Positions 14,430-23,842 are shown, counted from the stretch's first letter. The stretch is 64,000 bases of DNA from Candidatus Peregrinibacteria bacterium (GCA_030649955.1 JAUSFD010000005.1:124001-188000); one strand, 5' to 3'. Numbers and translations: made by a program. The notes: generated by a model from the sequence alone, not told the origin.

Positions 14430-15965
14430 GTGCACTCCAATGGTAGTGTGCGCTCCGTGCGGAGGCTATGCCTGATTGTGATCGACGGCTTCGGAGTGGC
14501 GCCTCCAGGTCCGGGGAACGCCCGGACGCTGGCGCGCATGCCCACCGTCCAGGCGCTAGAAGCTCATGCCCCAAATGTCCTCATGGAAGCGGCGGGGAAT
14601 GCGGTGGGGCTCCCAGAAGGGCAGCAGGGTGCGAGCGAGCCGGGGCACTTGACGATTGGCGCAGGGAGGGTCGTATGGCAGCCACTCGAGGGGATAAACC
14701 GGGCTATTCACACGGGGGAATTCTTCGCGAATCCCGTCCTCGTCTCTGCCTGCAAGCGTGCGAAGGCGCAGGGGAAGACGCTCCATCTCATCGGTCTCTA
14801 TTCGTCGGGTGGTGTGCACAGCCACGCCGATCACTTCCACGCGATGATCCAGCTCGCGAAGAAAGAGGGAGTCACGCGCCTGGTCCTCCACCTCTTCGGC
14901 GATGGACGCGATGTTCCAGAGCAGCACTTCTGCACGGATTTTCAGTTACTGCAGTCGGAGGTATCTCGTGCTGAGCTGGGGACCATCGTGTCGCTCGTGG
15001 GGCGTTACTTCGCAATGGACCGGGACCAGCAGTATGTGGAGCGCACGAAGATCGCCTACGATCTCCTCACGCGCGGGGAGGGGAGCGAAGTTGCCGATCT
15101 CTGTAAGGGTGCTCGGGAGTGGTACCTGGAGGCGACGGACAGGGAGAAGACGGACTACTACATCCGCCCACTGAAGACGCCCGATTTCCAGCCCATCGCT
15201 GCGGATGACGTCGTCGTCTGCATCAATTTCCGCTCTGACCGGATGATCCAGATCGTCACCGCGCTCGAGGCGGCGGAGTTCAATGAATTCCCGCGGCCTG
15301 TGCGGATCAAGGACGTCGTCTGCATGGGTCCGTACTCCAACCATTTGCCCGTTGCCTATCCACCAGCGGATGTGCCGAATACCCTCGGGGAGATTGTTTC
15401 CAAAGCAGGATTGAAGCAGCTCCGGATCGCGGAAACGGACAAGTTCGCCCACGTCACCTTCTTCTTCAACGCGCAGCGACACGAGCCCTATCCCGGAGAG
15501 GAGCGCCTCCTCGTTGAGTCCCCGAAGGTCAGTAACTTCGCGGAAGCGCCGGAGATGAGTGCTGATCAGCTCACCGATGAACTCATCACCAAGGTGAAAG
15601 CACAGGAGTACGACTTCATCGTCGCGAACTTCGCGAATCCCGATCTCGTCGGTCACGGTGGCAAGATCGATGCAGTAGTCACGGGGTGCGAAACAGTGGA
15701 TCGCAACTTGGCGCGACTCCTCCCCATCCTCGAGGCCCACGGCTACGACTGGATCATTACAGCCGATCACGGGAACGCCGAGGAGATGTACTACCCTGGT
15801 ACGACGACCATCTGTCCCAGCCACACGACGAATAGGGTTCAGACCTTCGTGCACTCAGAAAAAATCAAATCATCGCATGACCTGAAGAAGCTCACAGGAC
15901 TAAAAGATATTGCGCCGCTTGCCCTGAAGATCATGGAGATTCCGGTGCCCAAGGAGATGCGGTAA
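14430..15965 (+). CDS. gpmI: 2,3-bisphosphoglycerate-independent phosphoglycerate mutase
   Basis: Interconverts 3- and 2-phosphoglycerate in glycolysis using two Mn ions. The 511-residue length is normal. LIVIDGFG (D19) is the first metal ligand, and GASEPGHLTIGAGR holds the Ser nucleophile (S69; most relatives have GNSEVGH). HSHADHFHAMI, FGDGRDV, NFRSDRM and ADHGNAEEM are the remaining family motifs. GTG start is supported by the -10 box nine bases upstream. It is the only glycolytic enzyme in the window and is transcribed alone. Confidence 0.94.
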   Translation: MHSNGSVRSVRRLCLIVIDGFGVAPPGPGNARTLARMPTVQALEAHAPNVLMEAAGNAVGLPEGQQGASEPGHLTIGAGRVVWQPLEGINRAIHTGEFFANPVLVSACKRAKAQGKTLHLIGLYSSGGVHSHADHFHAMIQLAKKEGVTRLVLHLFGDGRDVPEQHFCTDFQLLQSEVSRAELGTIVSLVGRYFAMDRDQQYVERTKIAYDLLTRGEGSEVADLCKGAREWYLEATDREKTDYYIRPLKTPDFQPIAADDVVVCINFRSDRMIQIVTALEAAEFNEFPRPVRIKDVVCMGPYSNHLPVAYPPADVPNTLGEIVSKAGLKQLRIAETDKFAHVTFFFNAQRHEPYPGEERLLVESPKVSNFAEAPEMSADQLTDELITKVKAQEYDFIVANFANPDLVGHGGKIDAVVTGCETVDRNLARLLPILEAHGYDWIITADHGNAEEMYYPGTTTICPSHTTNRVQTFVHSEKIKSSHDLKKLTGLKDIAPLALKIMEIPVPKEMR

Positions 15966-16013
15966 CTATTGCGGCTTGCCTTGCTCATTCGCTCGCTGCA
16001 TTGCAGGGCGCTC

Positions 16014-16484
16014 TTAGAACTCGTAATCGTGGGAATCCCAGGCCTCCAACGTCTCCGCCGGTATTACCACATCGAGAGGGTCTTTTCCGAAGGGAACTTC
16101 ATCCCCCTCAGCGAGGTGAGCAATGTCCTCCCATGTGACGACTTGTGCCTGCCGCACCACGGTTTTAACTATCTCGTGCTCTGGATCGAGGGTTTCCAGA
16201 TCTCTTGCAGTGCCCTCTCCAACAACGGTTACTGTACATTCGTCTAGAGATGCAGCTATGACACTGAATGTTGATCCTCGAAGTAATTTCTCCGCAGCTC
16301 TTCGCATCGTCTCGAATTCTTCATCGAGGTTAGCGTGGTAACCCTGCCACGCGTTCGTGTTTGCGTCCAGTTCGAGCGCAGTGTGTAGGCCAATCTTTTC
16401 CGTTTCGAATTTCGGTGTTGGCCTCAGTTCAAGGGTGAATTTCCCCATGGCCACGAATCGTACTTCTTCGGCGACCGGAAGCAA
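16014..16484 (-). CDS. hypothetical protein (up to 156 aa)
   Basis: No family is recognised. A soluble alpha/beta protein: GKFTLELRPTPKFETEKIGLHTALEL, then NLDEEFETMRRAAEKLLRG, STFSVIAASLDECTVTVVG and an acidic C-terminus. The ORF opens with TTG at 16484; an ATG 12 codons later (MGKFTLEL) is an equally good start. It is divergent from wecB with only 14 bp between the outermost starts. Confidence 0.5.
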   Translation of the reverse strand: MLPVAEEVRFVAMGKFTLELRPTPKFETEKIGLHTALELDANTNAWQGYHANLDEEFETMRRAAEKLLRGSTFSVIAASLDECTVTVVGEGTARDLETLDPEHEIVKTVVRQAQVVTWEDIAHLAEGDEVPFGKDPLDVVIPAETLEAWDSHDYEF

Positions 16485-16486
16485 GG

Positions 16487-16492
16487 TATTCT
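16487..16492 (+). promoter_or_regulatory. -10 box TATTCT, six bases from the wecB ATG
   Basis: TATTCT then GGCTCC then ATG at 16499. guaA has the same arrangement (TATTCT at 19462-19467, ATG at 19474). Confidence 0.5.
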
Positions 16493-16498
16493 GGCTCC

Positions 16499-17836
16499 AT
16501 GAAGGAAATTACGTACCGCTCAGCGACATTTTTGGATGACGTCGCGGACGCTTCGGATCCGCACGTGCATCTGATCCTCATCGCGACGAAGCCGGACATC
16601 ATCAAGCAGGTGCCGCTCTACCGCGAATTGAAGAAGCGCAGACACTGCGTTGTGCTTGGGCACACGGGGCAGCATTACGATGAGAATCTGAGTGGCGGCA
16701 TGCTCAAGGAGTTCGGCGTTGAGCCCGATTTCAACTTGAACGTCCGCGGCTCCATGCACGAGGTTGTCTCGCAGATCATCGGCCGCTTAGGCCATGTGAT
16801 GGGAGAATTGAAGTCGCGTGGAAAAGTGGTGATTCCCTACGTTCACGGTGATACGACCACGGCGATGGCCGCAAGTAATGCAGGTTATTGTCACATGTTC
16901 GCATCGGTCCATGTTGAAGCGGGAATTAGAACCCTTACGCCCGATTACCATGATTCAAGATTCAAGATTCAAGATTCAACGTCGTTCGATGTTTCCTCTT
17001 GGCGACAATTCCTCATGGATCGAAAGAATTGGAAGCGTGGCAGCCTGGAGCCCTATCCCGAGCAATTCAACACTCGCTGCTCCGAAGCCGCGACGGGCAT
17101 CCACCTCGCTCCCGTGGAACTCGATCGAGAATTCATGCTCGGCGAGGGATTCCCTGATGATCGGATTTTCGTTGTCGGGAATTCCGTTGTGGATGCGACG
17201 GAGGAAGCCGTTGCCAATGCGAAGAACGCGACCGTGTTCGATCGCTTTCCTGTACTCAAGGATGGCGACTTCGTGCGCTTCTGCATTCACCGGCGTGAGA
17301 ATTGCATCTCCGAGCTGCGCTTCCGTGCGATCTACGATGCGATGAAATCCCTCATCCTCGATGGGAGGAAGGTGCTCCTCATCTCCATGATCCAGACTGA
17401 GATCGCCTTCGATCGCTTTGGGCTCAAGAAAGAAGTGGAGGCACTCGCGAAGGAGCACAAGAACTTCGTCTATTCTCCGGTCTGGCCCCAGTACACAGAT
17501 GTCATTGCCGCGATGCAGCGCGCTGCAGTCTGCGCCACGGATTCCGGTTCCATGCAGGAGGAGATGAACACCCTCGGTGTTCCGTGCGTCACTCTGCGCT
17601 TCGGCTCCGATCGCAGTGAGTCCGCGATTGCGGGCGGAAATTTGATCGCACCACCGGTCGATGCAGCACTCGTGAAGAAGATCATCGAGTTCGCTTGGGA
17701 TAACAAGGATATGCGCTCTGCTCCCAAGCTCTACGGCAAGAATGTGAGTGCGAAATCCATCGATGCTGTCGAGAAAGTCCTCAAGAATGGAGAAGTGTTT
17801 CGTGCAGAAGAGGAACGGTTGAGAATGAAGAATTAG
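16499..17836 (+). CDS. wecB: UDP-N-acetylglucosamine 2-epimerase family
   Basis: Interconverts UDP-GlcNAc and UDP-ManNAc for surface polysaccharide. GT-B fold motifs: PDIIKQVPLYRELKKR, GHTGQHYDENLSGGM, VHGDTTTAMAASNAG, HVEAGIRT, ATDSGSMQEEMNTLGVPCVTLR. At 445 residues it is longer than the usual 370-390. Part of the excess is DSRFKIQDS, the translation of a CAAGATT repeat at 16949-16979, inserted between HVEAGIRT and the second half. TATTCT lies six bases before the ATG. Supplies a likely substrate for the WecG-type transferase. Confidence 0.88.
   Translation: MKEITYRSATFLDDVADASDPHVHLILIATKPDIIKQVPLYRELKKRRHCVVLGHTGQHYDENLSGGMLKEFGVEPDFNLNVRGSMHEVVSQIIGRLGHVMGELKSRGKVVIPYVHGDTTTAMAASNAGYCHMFASVHVEAGIRTLTPDYHDSRFKIQDSTSFDVSSWRQFLMDRKNWKRGSLEPYPEQFNTRCSEAATGIHLAPVELDREFMLGEGFPDDRIFVVGNSVVDATEEAVANAKNATVFDRFPVLKDGDFVRFCIHRRENCISELRFRAIYDAMKSLILDGRKVLLISMIQTEIAFDRFGLKKEVEALAKEHKNFVYSPVWPQYTDVIAAMQRAAVCATDSGSMQEEMNTLGVPCVTLRFGSDRSESAIAGGNLIAPPVDAALVKKIIEFAWDNKDMRSAPKLYGKNVSAKSIDAVEKVLKNGEVFRAEEERLRMKN
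16949..16979. repeat. CAAGATT tandem repeat inside wecB
   Basis: Three to four tandem copies of TCAAGAT within the coding sequence, keeping the frame. Unlike the spacer repeats there is no facing arm. Confidence 0.7.
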
Positions 17837-17905
17837 GAATTATGAATTAAGGATGAGGTTTTTCGAGATTCTTTCCTAATTCGTAATTCTTAATTCATAC
17901 TTCTC
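17825..17905. repeat. facing arms of the AATTAGGAATTATGAATTA word
   Basis: Left arm GAATTAGGAATTATGAATTA at about 17828-17849. Right arm TCCTAATTCGTAATTCTTAA at about 17874-17893 is complementary. They fill the spacer between wecB and the O-antigen-ligase-like gene. Confidence 0.75.
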
Positions 17906-17910
17906 GTTAG

Positions 17911-19335
17911 GTGTTCTCATTCATGAAACAACTTCGCGAATCTTTGGCGCTCGCACTGCTCGCCGTGCTGCCGTTCTCCGCGTTCCTCGTGACCGTGGGG
18001 ACGCGCGTAATTGCTGGGCCAAATCAAGCGCCGCTCACGATGCTCGCATTCTGGAAGGAGGGGCTCCTCGCGATCCTCTGCGGGATGGTCATCCTGGAGG
18101 TGCTTGGTTCGAGTAAGCGAGATCACGACGGCATTCCGGGGTTCGACATGCTCGACGCATGCATCGTGCTCCTCTTTGTTCTCTCCGTGATTGTCCATCG
18201 CTTCACGCATGGGGAGCTCCGCGCGTACATCTACGGATTCCGCTACGACTTTATCCCTTTGGTCGCGTTTCTCATCGTTCGTCGCGTGCAATGGTCAGAT
18301 GCATTCTGGAAACGCGCATTTGCAGTGCTCCTCTCCGTGGGCGTCCTCATTGGACTCTATGGAATCGCGACAATGATGCTGCCAGTGTCGTTCTTCACCG
18401 CTCTCGGCTACTCCGATCTCCACTCGCTCTATTTGCCAGATGCGCCCATCGCTGCATTTCAGCAGATCGGCGGCACCGGTATCCGTCGCGTTCAGAGCGT
18501 GATGAGCGGACCGAATCAACTGGGCTTGTGGCTGCTGATTCCGTGGAGCATTGCACTCGTCTCTCTGCTCAGAACAATTCCATCGCGGAAGGCATGGATT
18601 CAGCCGCTTGTGATCTTCGCCATGCTCGATCTCGTACTCTCCCTCACCTTCTCCCGCGCTGCATGGCTCAGTGCGACGGTGATCTTCGTGATCGCTGCTC
18701 TCCGCATTCTCCCGCGGAAGTATGCTCTCGTAGGGATTGGAGCAGTTGCCGGTATCGGCATCGTGAGTGTTGGAGCGCTCTCGTTCCTCGCACCGGAAAT
18801 TGTGATGCGTGCAGCTTCGACACGTGATCACCTCACTCGTCCCATCGCAGCAGTGCGGATGATCCGCGACCACCCCATCGGTCTCGGCCTCGGCGCTGCA
18901 GGTCCCGCAAGCAATCGACTCAGTGATCCGTGTGTCTTCCTCGAACCCGGCGCGGATGCAGCTTGGGCGAAGGATCGCCCTCAGCTTTGCGTGTTCGTCG
19001 GCGGTGAGCAGGTGCAGCCCTTCGACTCCGCTCAGGGCGGGCCTCCTGAACCGTGCAATTGTCCGCTCCTCCCGGAGAACTGGTACCTGCAACTGGGCGT
19101 GGAGCTCGGTATTGCAGGGTTCCTCCTGTTCCTCGGTTGGACGCTGCTTGCCCTATTCGGTCTCGCGAGGATCGATCGCGAGCAATTCCCCGTCTTCCTC
19201 GCATTCCTCGGCATCAGCGTCGCCGCACTCGTTCTCCACGCTTGGGAGGATAGTGCTGTTGCATACTCGATGATGATTCTCGTAGCTGCGTGCCTTCCAG
19301 TTATGGGCAGTACCGGTGTTCGTGCTCGGAGATGA
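17911..19335 (+). CDS. O-antigen ligase / Wzy-like membrane protein
   Basis: A 474-residue polytopic membrane protein with about 10-12 hydrophobic helices. The pattern matches O-antigen ligase/polymerase proteins: a central MSGPNQLGLWLLIPWS, a loop GLGLGAAGPASNR, then a large outer loop ending in PENWYLQLGVELGIAGFLLF, the typical Wzy_C motif. It would join or transfer lipid-linked oligosaccharide outside the membrane. The start could be GTG 17911 (CATACT nine bases before) or ATG 17923. The long periplasmic loop has a Cys-rich stretch (CVFLEPG, CVFVGG, CNCPLLPE). Confidence 0.78.
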   Translation: MFSFMKQLRESLALALLAVLPFSAFLVTVGTRVIAGPNQAPLTMLAFWKEGLLAILCGMVILEVLGSSKRDHDGIPGFDMLDACIVLLFVLSVIVHRFTHGELRAYIYGFRYDFIPLVAFLIVRRVQWSDAFWKRAFAVLLSVGVLIGLYGIATMMLPVSFFTALGYSDLHSLYLPDAPIAAFQQIGGTGIRRVQSVMSGPNQLGLWLLIPWSIALVSLLRTIPSRKAWIQPLVIFAMLDLVLSLTFSRAAWLSATVIFVIAALRILPRKYALVGIGAVAGIGIVSVGALSFLAPEIVMRAASTRDHLTRPIAAVRMIRDHPIGLGLGAAGPASNRLSDPCVFLEPGADAAWAKDRPQLCVFVGGEQVQPFDSAQGGPPEPCNCPLLPENWYLQLGVELGIAGFLLFLGWTLLALFGLARIDREQFPVFLAFLGISVAALVLHAWEDSAVAYSMMILVAACLPVMGSTGVRARR

Positions 19336-19339
19336 TTCT

Positions 19340-19435
19340 GCTGATGCTCGTTTATTGGTTTACTCGTTGATTCGTTTATTCGAAATGAAACACAGCGAAT
19401 AAACGAATAAACCAATCAACTAATCAACGAATCCA
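19340..19435. repeat. facing arms of the ATTCGTTTATTCG word
   Basis: GTTTACTCGTTGATTCGTTT at about 19360-19378 and GCGAATAAACGAATAAACC at about 19396-19414, with further copies. The same words are found at 28295-28360 and 43822-43905. Confidence 0.75.
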
Positions 19436-19473
19436 TGGGTACATGAATGCTCACAGAGGAGTATTCTACGTCC

Positions 19474-21249
19474 ATGCAGAAAGGGAGCATCGTCATCCTC
19501 GATTTCGGGGGACAGTACGCGCACCTGATCGCGCGTCGGGTACGGGAGTGCGGGGCGTTTTCCGCGATCCTCCCGCCGGAGACGCCAGCGGAGAAATTGA
19601 AAGATGCCGCGGGGATCATCCTCTCCGGAGGGCCGCAGAGTGTGTACGAGGAGGGGAGTCCGCAGGCAGATGCGAAGATCTTTGAACTCGGCATCCCCAT
19701 CCTCGGCATCTGCTACGGGCACCAGTGGACGGCGCATGCGCTTGGGGGGACAGTGAAGCCGGGGAAGATCAAGGAGTACGGGCACACCTCGATCGACGTC
19801 CTCGGCGGATCGCTCTTCGAAGGTCTCCCGAAGAAGTTCACCGTGTGGATGTCGCACGGAGATGAAGTGTCGGTCGTTCCTTCCGGGTTCTCCGTCTTCG
19901 CGAAGTCCACGACGTGCCCCATCGTCGCGATGGGGGATGAGCGGAGGAAATTCTTCGGCACGCAATTCCACCTGGAAGTCGTCCACACCGAGAATGGGCA
20001 GGAGATCCTGAAGCGCTTCGTCTCGCTCTGCGACCACGCGCCGTGGTCTGTCGATGATTTCTCGAAGCGCATCCGCGAGCAGGTGAAGGCGGATGTCGGC
20101 GATCGAAAAGTCTTCATGCTCGTTTCGGGTGGTGTCGATTCCACCGTCGCGTTCACGCTCCTCAACGATGTCCTCGGTACCGATCGCGTGCAGGGATTAC
20201 TCGTCGATACAGGACTCATGCGCAAGGATGAAGTGAAGACGATCCAGAAGACGTTCGCGGAACGTGGCATCACGAACTTGCATGTGGAAGATGCATCCGA
20301 GGAGTTCTTCACAAACCTCGAGAACGTCTACGAGCCAGAGCAGAAGCGGAAAATCATTGGTGATACCTTCCTCGCGGTGCAGAAGCGCGTCTCAGAACGA
20401 ATGGGACTGCGCGCGGAGGACGGGTGGATGCTCGGACAAGGCACGATCTACCCGGATACCATTGAGACCGGGGGCACGAAGCATGCGGATAAGATCAAGA
20501 CGCACCACAACCGCGTTCCCGCCATCGAGGAGCTGATCGCGAAGGGTCTCGTTATCGAGCCACTCAAGGAGCTCTACAAGGATGAGGTGCGCAAGCTCGG
20601 CGAGGAACTCGGATTACCGCACGATCTCGTGTGGCGTCATCCGTTTCCCGGGCCGGGTCTTGGAGTGCGTATCCTCTGCGCACAAGAACCATCCTCGACG
20701 GAGGAGGGATCCGTCCCGTGCGATGTTCCGTACGCAATGCTCCCGCTCAAGTCCGTCGGAGTGCAAGGCGACGGTCGCACGTACCGTCACGCGCTTGTGC
20801 TCTTCGCGGATTTCGATGCAGAGCCTGCGAAATTCGCTCCACTCGCGACGACCATTCCCAATGCCGATCGCCGATTCAATCGCGTCCTCCTCTGCCTCAC
20901 GAAGAATGAACGCACGGACTTCACATTCGCATCTCGCTCGATTACCCGTGAGCGTGCTGATCTCCTCCGCGAAGCGGATGCCATTGTCGATGAGGAGATC
21001 CGACGTGCAGATCTCTATCAATCGATTTGGCAGTTCCCCGTCGTCCTCCTCCCCGTCGGATTCACAGACTCTGGTCAGACCATCGTGCTCCGTCCCGTCG
21101 CTTCGCAGGAGGCGATGACGGCGAATGCGGTCCTTCTCAAGCGTGCGCAACTTCAGTCAATTGTGGAGAGGATCCAGAAGCTCCCAGGTATCGATGCCGT
21201 CCTCCTGGATCTCACGAATAAGCCACCGGCGACGATTGAGTGGGAATAG
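19474..21249 (+). CDS. guaA: GMP synthase (glutamine-hydrolysing), long form
   Basis: Converts XMP to GMP with ATP and glutamine. The glutamine amidotransferase domain shows ILDFGGQYAHLIARR, the nucleophile C80 in LGICYGHQ, and FHLEVVHT (usually FHPEV). The ATP pyrophosphatase P-loop is VSGGVDSTVAF. The C-terminal dimerisation domain ends in DLTNKPPATIEWE. At 591 residues it is about 65 longer than the E. coli enzyme; the extra length lies after VGVQGDGRTY, as in eukaryotic GMP synthetases. The start at 19474 is chosen because TATTCT sits six bases upstream and MQKGSIVILDFGGQY is the usual beginning. Confidence 0.95.
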   Translation: MQKGSIVILDFGGQYAHLIARRVRECGAFSAILPPETPAEKLKDAAGIILSGGPQSVYEEGSPQADAKIFELGIPILGICYGHQWTAHALGGTVKPGKIKEYGHTSIDVLGGSLFEGLPKKFTVWMSHGDEVSVVPSGFSVFAKSTTCPIVAMGDERRKFFGTQFHLEVVHTENGQEILKRFVSLCDHAPWSVDDFSKRIREQVKADVGDRKVFMLVSGGVDSTVAFTLLNDVLGTDRVQGLLVDTGLMRKDEVKTIQKTFAERGITNLHVEDASEEFFTNLENVYEPEQKRKIIGDTFLAVQKRVSERMGLRAEDGWMLGQGTIYPDTIETGGTKHADKIKTHHNRVPAIEELIAKGLVIEPLKELYKDEVRKLGEELGLPHDLVWRHPFPGPGLGVRILCAQEPSSTEEGSVPCDVPYAMLPLKSVGVQGDGRTYRHALVLFADFDAEPAKFAPLATTIPNADRRFNRVLLCLTKNERTDFTFASRSITRERADLLREADAIVDEEIRRADLYQSIWQFPVVLLPVGFTDSGQTIVLRPVASQEAMTANAVLLKRAQLQSIVERIQKLPGIDAVLLDLTNKPPATIEWE

Positions 21250-21251
21250 CG

Positions 21252-21325
21252 ATCGAGGGAACAGGGAACCGGGATCAGGGGGGAAAAGGGCCCTGTTCTC
21301 TGTTCCCGGTTCCCGGTTCCCTTTT
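21252..21325. repeat. facing arms of the GGGAACCGGGA word
   Basis: AGGGAACAGGGAACCGGGAT at about 21257-21276 faces CTGTTCCCGGTTCCCGGTTC at about 21300-21319. It lies between guaA and the ECF sigma gene. The spacers at 34668-34738, 37628-37708 and 38219-38262 carry the same word. Confidence 0.78.
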
Positions 21326-21344
21326 TGCTATACTCTGCGCTCAC

Positions 21345-21914
21345 ATGCCCCCTATCCCGCTGACGGAGGCGGAACTCAAAGCTCTCGTGCGGCAAGCGCA
21401 GGAGGGGTCTGCCGAAGCCTTCGGGAAAGTGTACGATCACTACTTTCTGCAAGTGTATCGCTACAGTGCGTTCCGGCTCCCCGCGGAGATTGCGGAGGAC
21501 ATCGTCGCGGATGTCTTCGTGAAGGCGTGGGAGAAGCTCTCGACGTACAAGGATCAGCAGGACATCCCCTTCGGTGCGTGGCTCTTCCGCATTGCGCGCC
21601 ATACGGTCATCGATGCGTACCGCACGCAGCGGGGATTCGAGGAAGTATCGGAAACACTCCCCGATCCCGATGTCTATAACAGGGCAGAGAGTGCCTTCGA
21701 GCGCAAGGAGACTCTGCGCATCGTGCGCAAAGCGATGGATGGTTTGCCCGCCCGTTACCGTGAGGTGCTCGTCCTCTCCTTCATCGGCGAACTGCCCCAC
21801 AGTGACATTGCGCGAGTACTCCGCATGACGGAGGGGGGCGTGCGCATTCTCAAGCTCCGGGCATTGCGAAAACTCGAGGGTCTCCTTCCCCCAGAAATCG
21901 CCGAACGGGCGTAA
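21345..21914 (+). CDS. ECF-type RNA polymerase sigma factor
   Basis: A 189-residue sigma-70 family protein with regions 2 and 4 only. Region 2: EAFGKVYDHYFLQVYRYSAFRL and AEDIVADVFVKAWEKLSTY, GAWLFRIARHTVIDAYR. Region 4: LPARYREVLVLSFIGELPHSDIARVLRMTEGGVRILKLRALRKL. TATACT at 21329-21334 is ten bases before the ATG. The next gene, 35 bp downstream, is a membrane FecR/DUF5667 protein, so this is a sigma/anti-sigma pair. The signal and regulon are unknown. Confidence 0.9.
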   Translation: MPPIPLTEAELKALVRQAQEGSAEAFGKVYDHYFLQVYRYSAFRLPAEIAEDIVADVFVKAWEKLSTYKDQQDIPFGAWLFRIARHTVIDAYRTQRGFEEVSETLPDPDVYNRAESAFERKETLRIVRKAMDGLPARYREVLVLSFIGELPHSDIARVLRMTEGGVRILKLRALRKLEGLLPPEIAERA

Positions 21915-21949
21915 CAGAAGGCTTCCTGCATCGTTTCTCTCCATGGAAA

Positions 21950-23842
21950 ATGGATGATTCGCCCTCCCTCCGTCGGCTCCGCGAGACTCTGGGCCCTCCA
22001 CCAGATGTGGAAGCCAGAATCCGCGCGCGCGTCCAGCGCAGGATCGTGGGCCCGAGCCTGCTCACCGAAGCAAGGAAAGCACTCACTCCCGCCTCACACA
22101 CACAGGAGCGTGTATGGCAGCGCATCGGTCGTGCGATTGCCCTCCCTGCGACTACACTCTTCGATCGCCTCCGCACATGGCTTAATCCGGAAGCGTCGGT
22201 GCAGGCCATTCTCAAGCAGCGCATCTTCCTCAAACTCCAGCCCATCACGAGCCCACCGCTCGTCCGCGCATCGTTCAAGTGGGTGGCTGCATTTGCGCTC
22301 GTCGCACTCTTCGTCCGTGTGAGTCCGCTCCTCTTCATCGCTCCGCGCTCCGTTGCGGAATCCCCGATCATTCTCCTCCCCACACAAGGGGATGTTTCGA
22401 TGCTCATCGGGGGACTGTGGCAGCCGCTCAAGAACGAGGTCACGCTCACGTCGAGCGTGCTCCTGCAAACTGCGGAGGGTGAAGCGACGATCCTCCTCCA
22501 CGATGACGGCGTTGTCCGCTTGGGTCCGCACACCACCGTCGCACTCCACGATGTGAGTGATCGTCCCGCACTCCCGGAACACGACCCTACCCTCACGCTC
22601 CACACCGGGAGTATCTGGGTGCAGGGCCTGCTTCCGGTGACTCTGCAGGGCCTCAGCGTTGGCACGCCGCAGGGCAAGGTGATCGTGCACGAGGGGAGCG
22701 TGGCCATCGATCAGACCGATGCCGTCTCCGTTCGTGTGTTCGATCGCCATGCAGAGGTGGAACGCACAGAGAGTGATCTTGCACTCGTCGCTGGGGAGCG
22801 GGTGGAACTCAGTCACGATGCAGCGGTGCTCGTGAAGAAGATCACCGCGCAGCAGTACGAGGAAGGGTGGGTGACCCAGAACCTGAAGCGTGATGCGGTG
22901 CACCGCCGCGAGATCGCGCAGCTCCAGCAGGAGCGTCGCGCGGCGTCCGCCGGCATCCTCCCCACCTCGCGACTCTACCCCGTGAAGCGCGCTGCCGAGG
23001 CAGTGGATGTCCTCCTCACCTTCGGGGAGGAAGCGAAGGCGCAGAAGCGTCTGGAGCAGGCAGAGACGCGTTTCAACGAGGCTGCGGCTCTCCTCGCGGA
23101 AGGCAGCCCCGATGTCACAGCATCCCTCGATGAGTATCGGGAGACATTGCTCGCGGTCTCCACAGGATCCGGGCAGGGGAGCCTCGTCGACTACCTCGTC
23201 CAGCAGAAGCTCACAGAGGCGACGGCGGATGTCTCCGCGTCCCTCCCGGATGACGAGAGTTACCCGCTCAAGAAGGCCGTGCTCGAGACCAGTGCCGCCC
23301 TCTCCGGCAGTGCCCTGAGCCTGGAGGGTGTCCTCGTGTTCGACTCCCTCGCTGCATTCTCCCGCGCGGTAGAAGAGGGAGACTTCGCGAGTGCCAATGC
23401 TACCTTCCAGCAGCTCTCGCCCCGCTTGAGTTCCCTCGACCAGGATCCAGGGCTCACTCCCGCGATGCGCAAGGAAGTGCGCGCTTCCCTCACGACCATC
23501 GCTACTGCGATCGGTGCGCACGAGGGTGAGGAAGCGGCACTCGATTTCCTCAAGGATGCCGTTGCCGAGTACGTGACTCCCGCTGCGGTCTCGCAGAGTG
23601 TTACGCTCACCGAAGAGCAGATCGCCCAGATCGTCGCGGGCATCGAGCACCGCATCTTCCTCTACAAGCAGCCCCGCTCCCGCTGGAACCAGCTCCAACA
23701 TGAGCTCCGCCAGCTCCGCGGTCACGACTACCAGGGTCCCATCCTCCGCCGTCTCTTCCACGCGCTCCCAGAGAATGGCCTCGCCAAGTACGTGCGCACG
23801 GAGATCCAGAAGGTGCGCGGGGAGAAAGAAGGGGAACTCTGA
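21950..23842 (+). CDS. membrane FecR-like / DUF5667-like protein, probable anti-sigma factor
   Basis: A 630-residue protein. Residues 1-105 are a basic cytoplasmic part, 108-131 a transmembrane helix (KWVAAFALVALFVRVSPLLF), about 140-285 a FecR-type beta domain (DGVVRLGPHTTVALHD, TLHTGSIWVQGLL, GKVIVHEGSVAI), then a long helical outer region with two DUF5667-type blocks (LPTSRLYPVKRAAEAVDVLLTF; PDDESYPLKKAVLETSAAL). The order fits an anti-sigma factor that binds the ECF sigma inside and senses something outside. It is co-transcribed with the sigma gene. Confidence 0.78.
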   Translation: MDDSPSLRRLRETLGPPPDVEARIRARVQRRIVGPSLLTEARKALTPASHTQERVWQRIGRAIALPATTLFDRLRTWLNPEASVQAILKQRIFLKLQPITSPPLVRASFKWVAAFALVALFVRVSPLLFIAPRSVAESPIILLPTQGDVSMLIGGLWQPLKNEVTLTSSVLLQTAEGEATILLHDDGVVRLGPHTTVALHDVSDRPALPEHDPTLTLHTGSIWVQGLLPVTLQGLSVGTPQGKVIVHEGSVAIDQTDAVSVRVFDRHAEVERTESDLALVAGERVELSHDAAVLVKKITAQQYEEGWVTQNLKRDAVHRREIAQLQQERRAASAGILPTSRLYPVKRAAEAVDVLLTFGEEAKAQKRLEQAETRFNEAAALLAEGSPDVTASLDEYRETLLAVSTGSGQGSLVDYLVQQKLTEATADVSASLPDDESYPLKKAVLETSAALSGSALSLEGVLVFDSLAAFSRAVEEGDFASANATFQQLSPRLSSLDQDPGLTPAMRKEVRASLTTIATAIGAHEGEEAALDFLKDAVAEYVTPAAVSQSVTLTEEQIAQIVAGIEHRIFLYKQPRSRWNQLQHELRQLRGHDYQGPILRRLFHALPENGLAKYVRTEIQKVRGEKEGEL

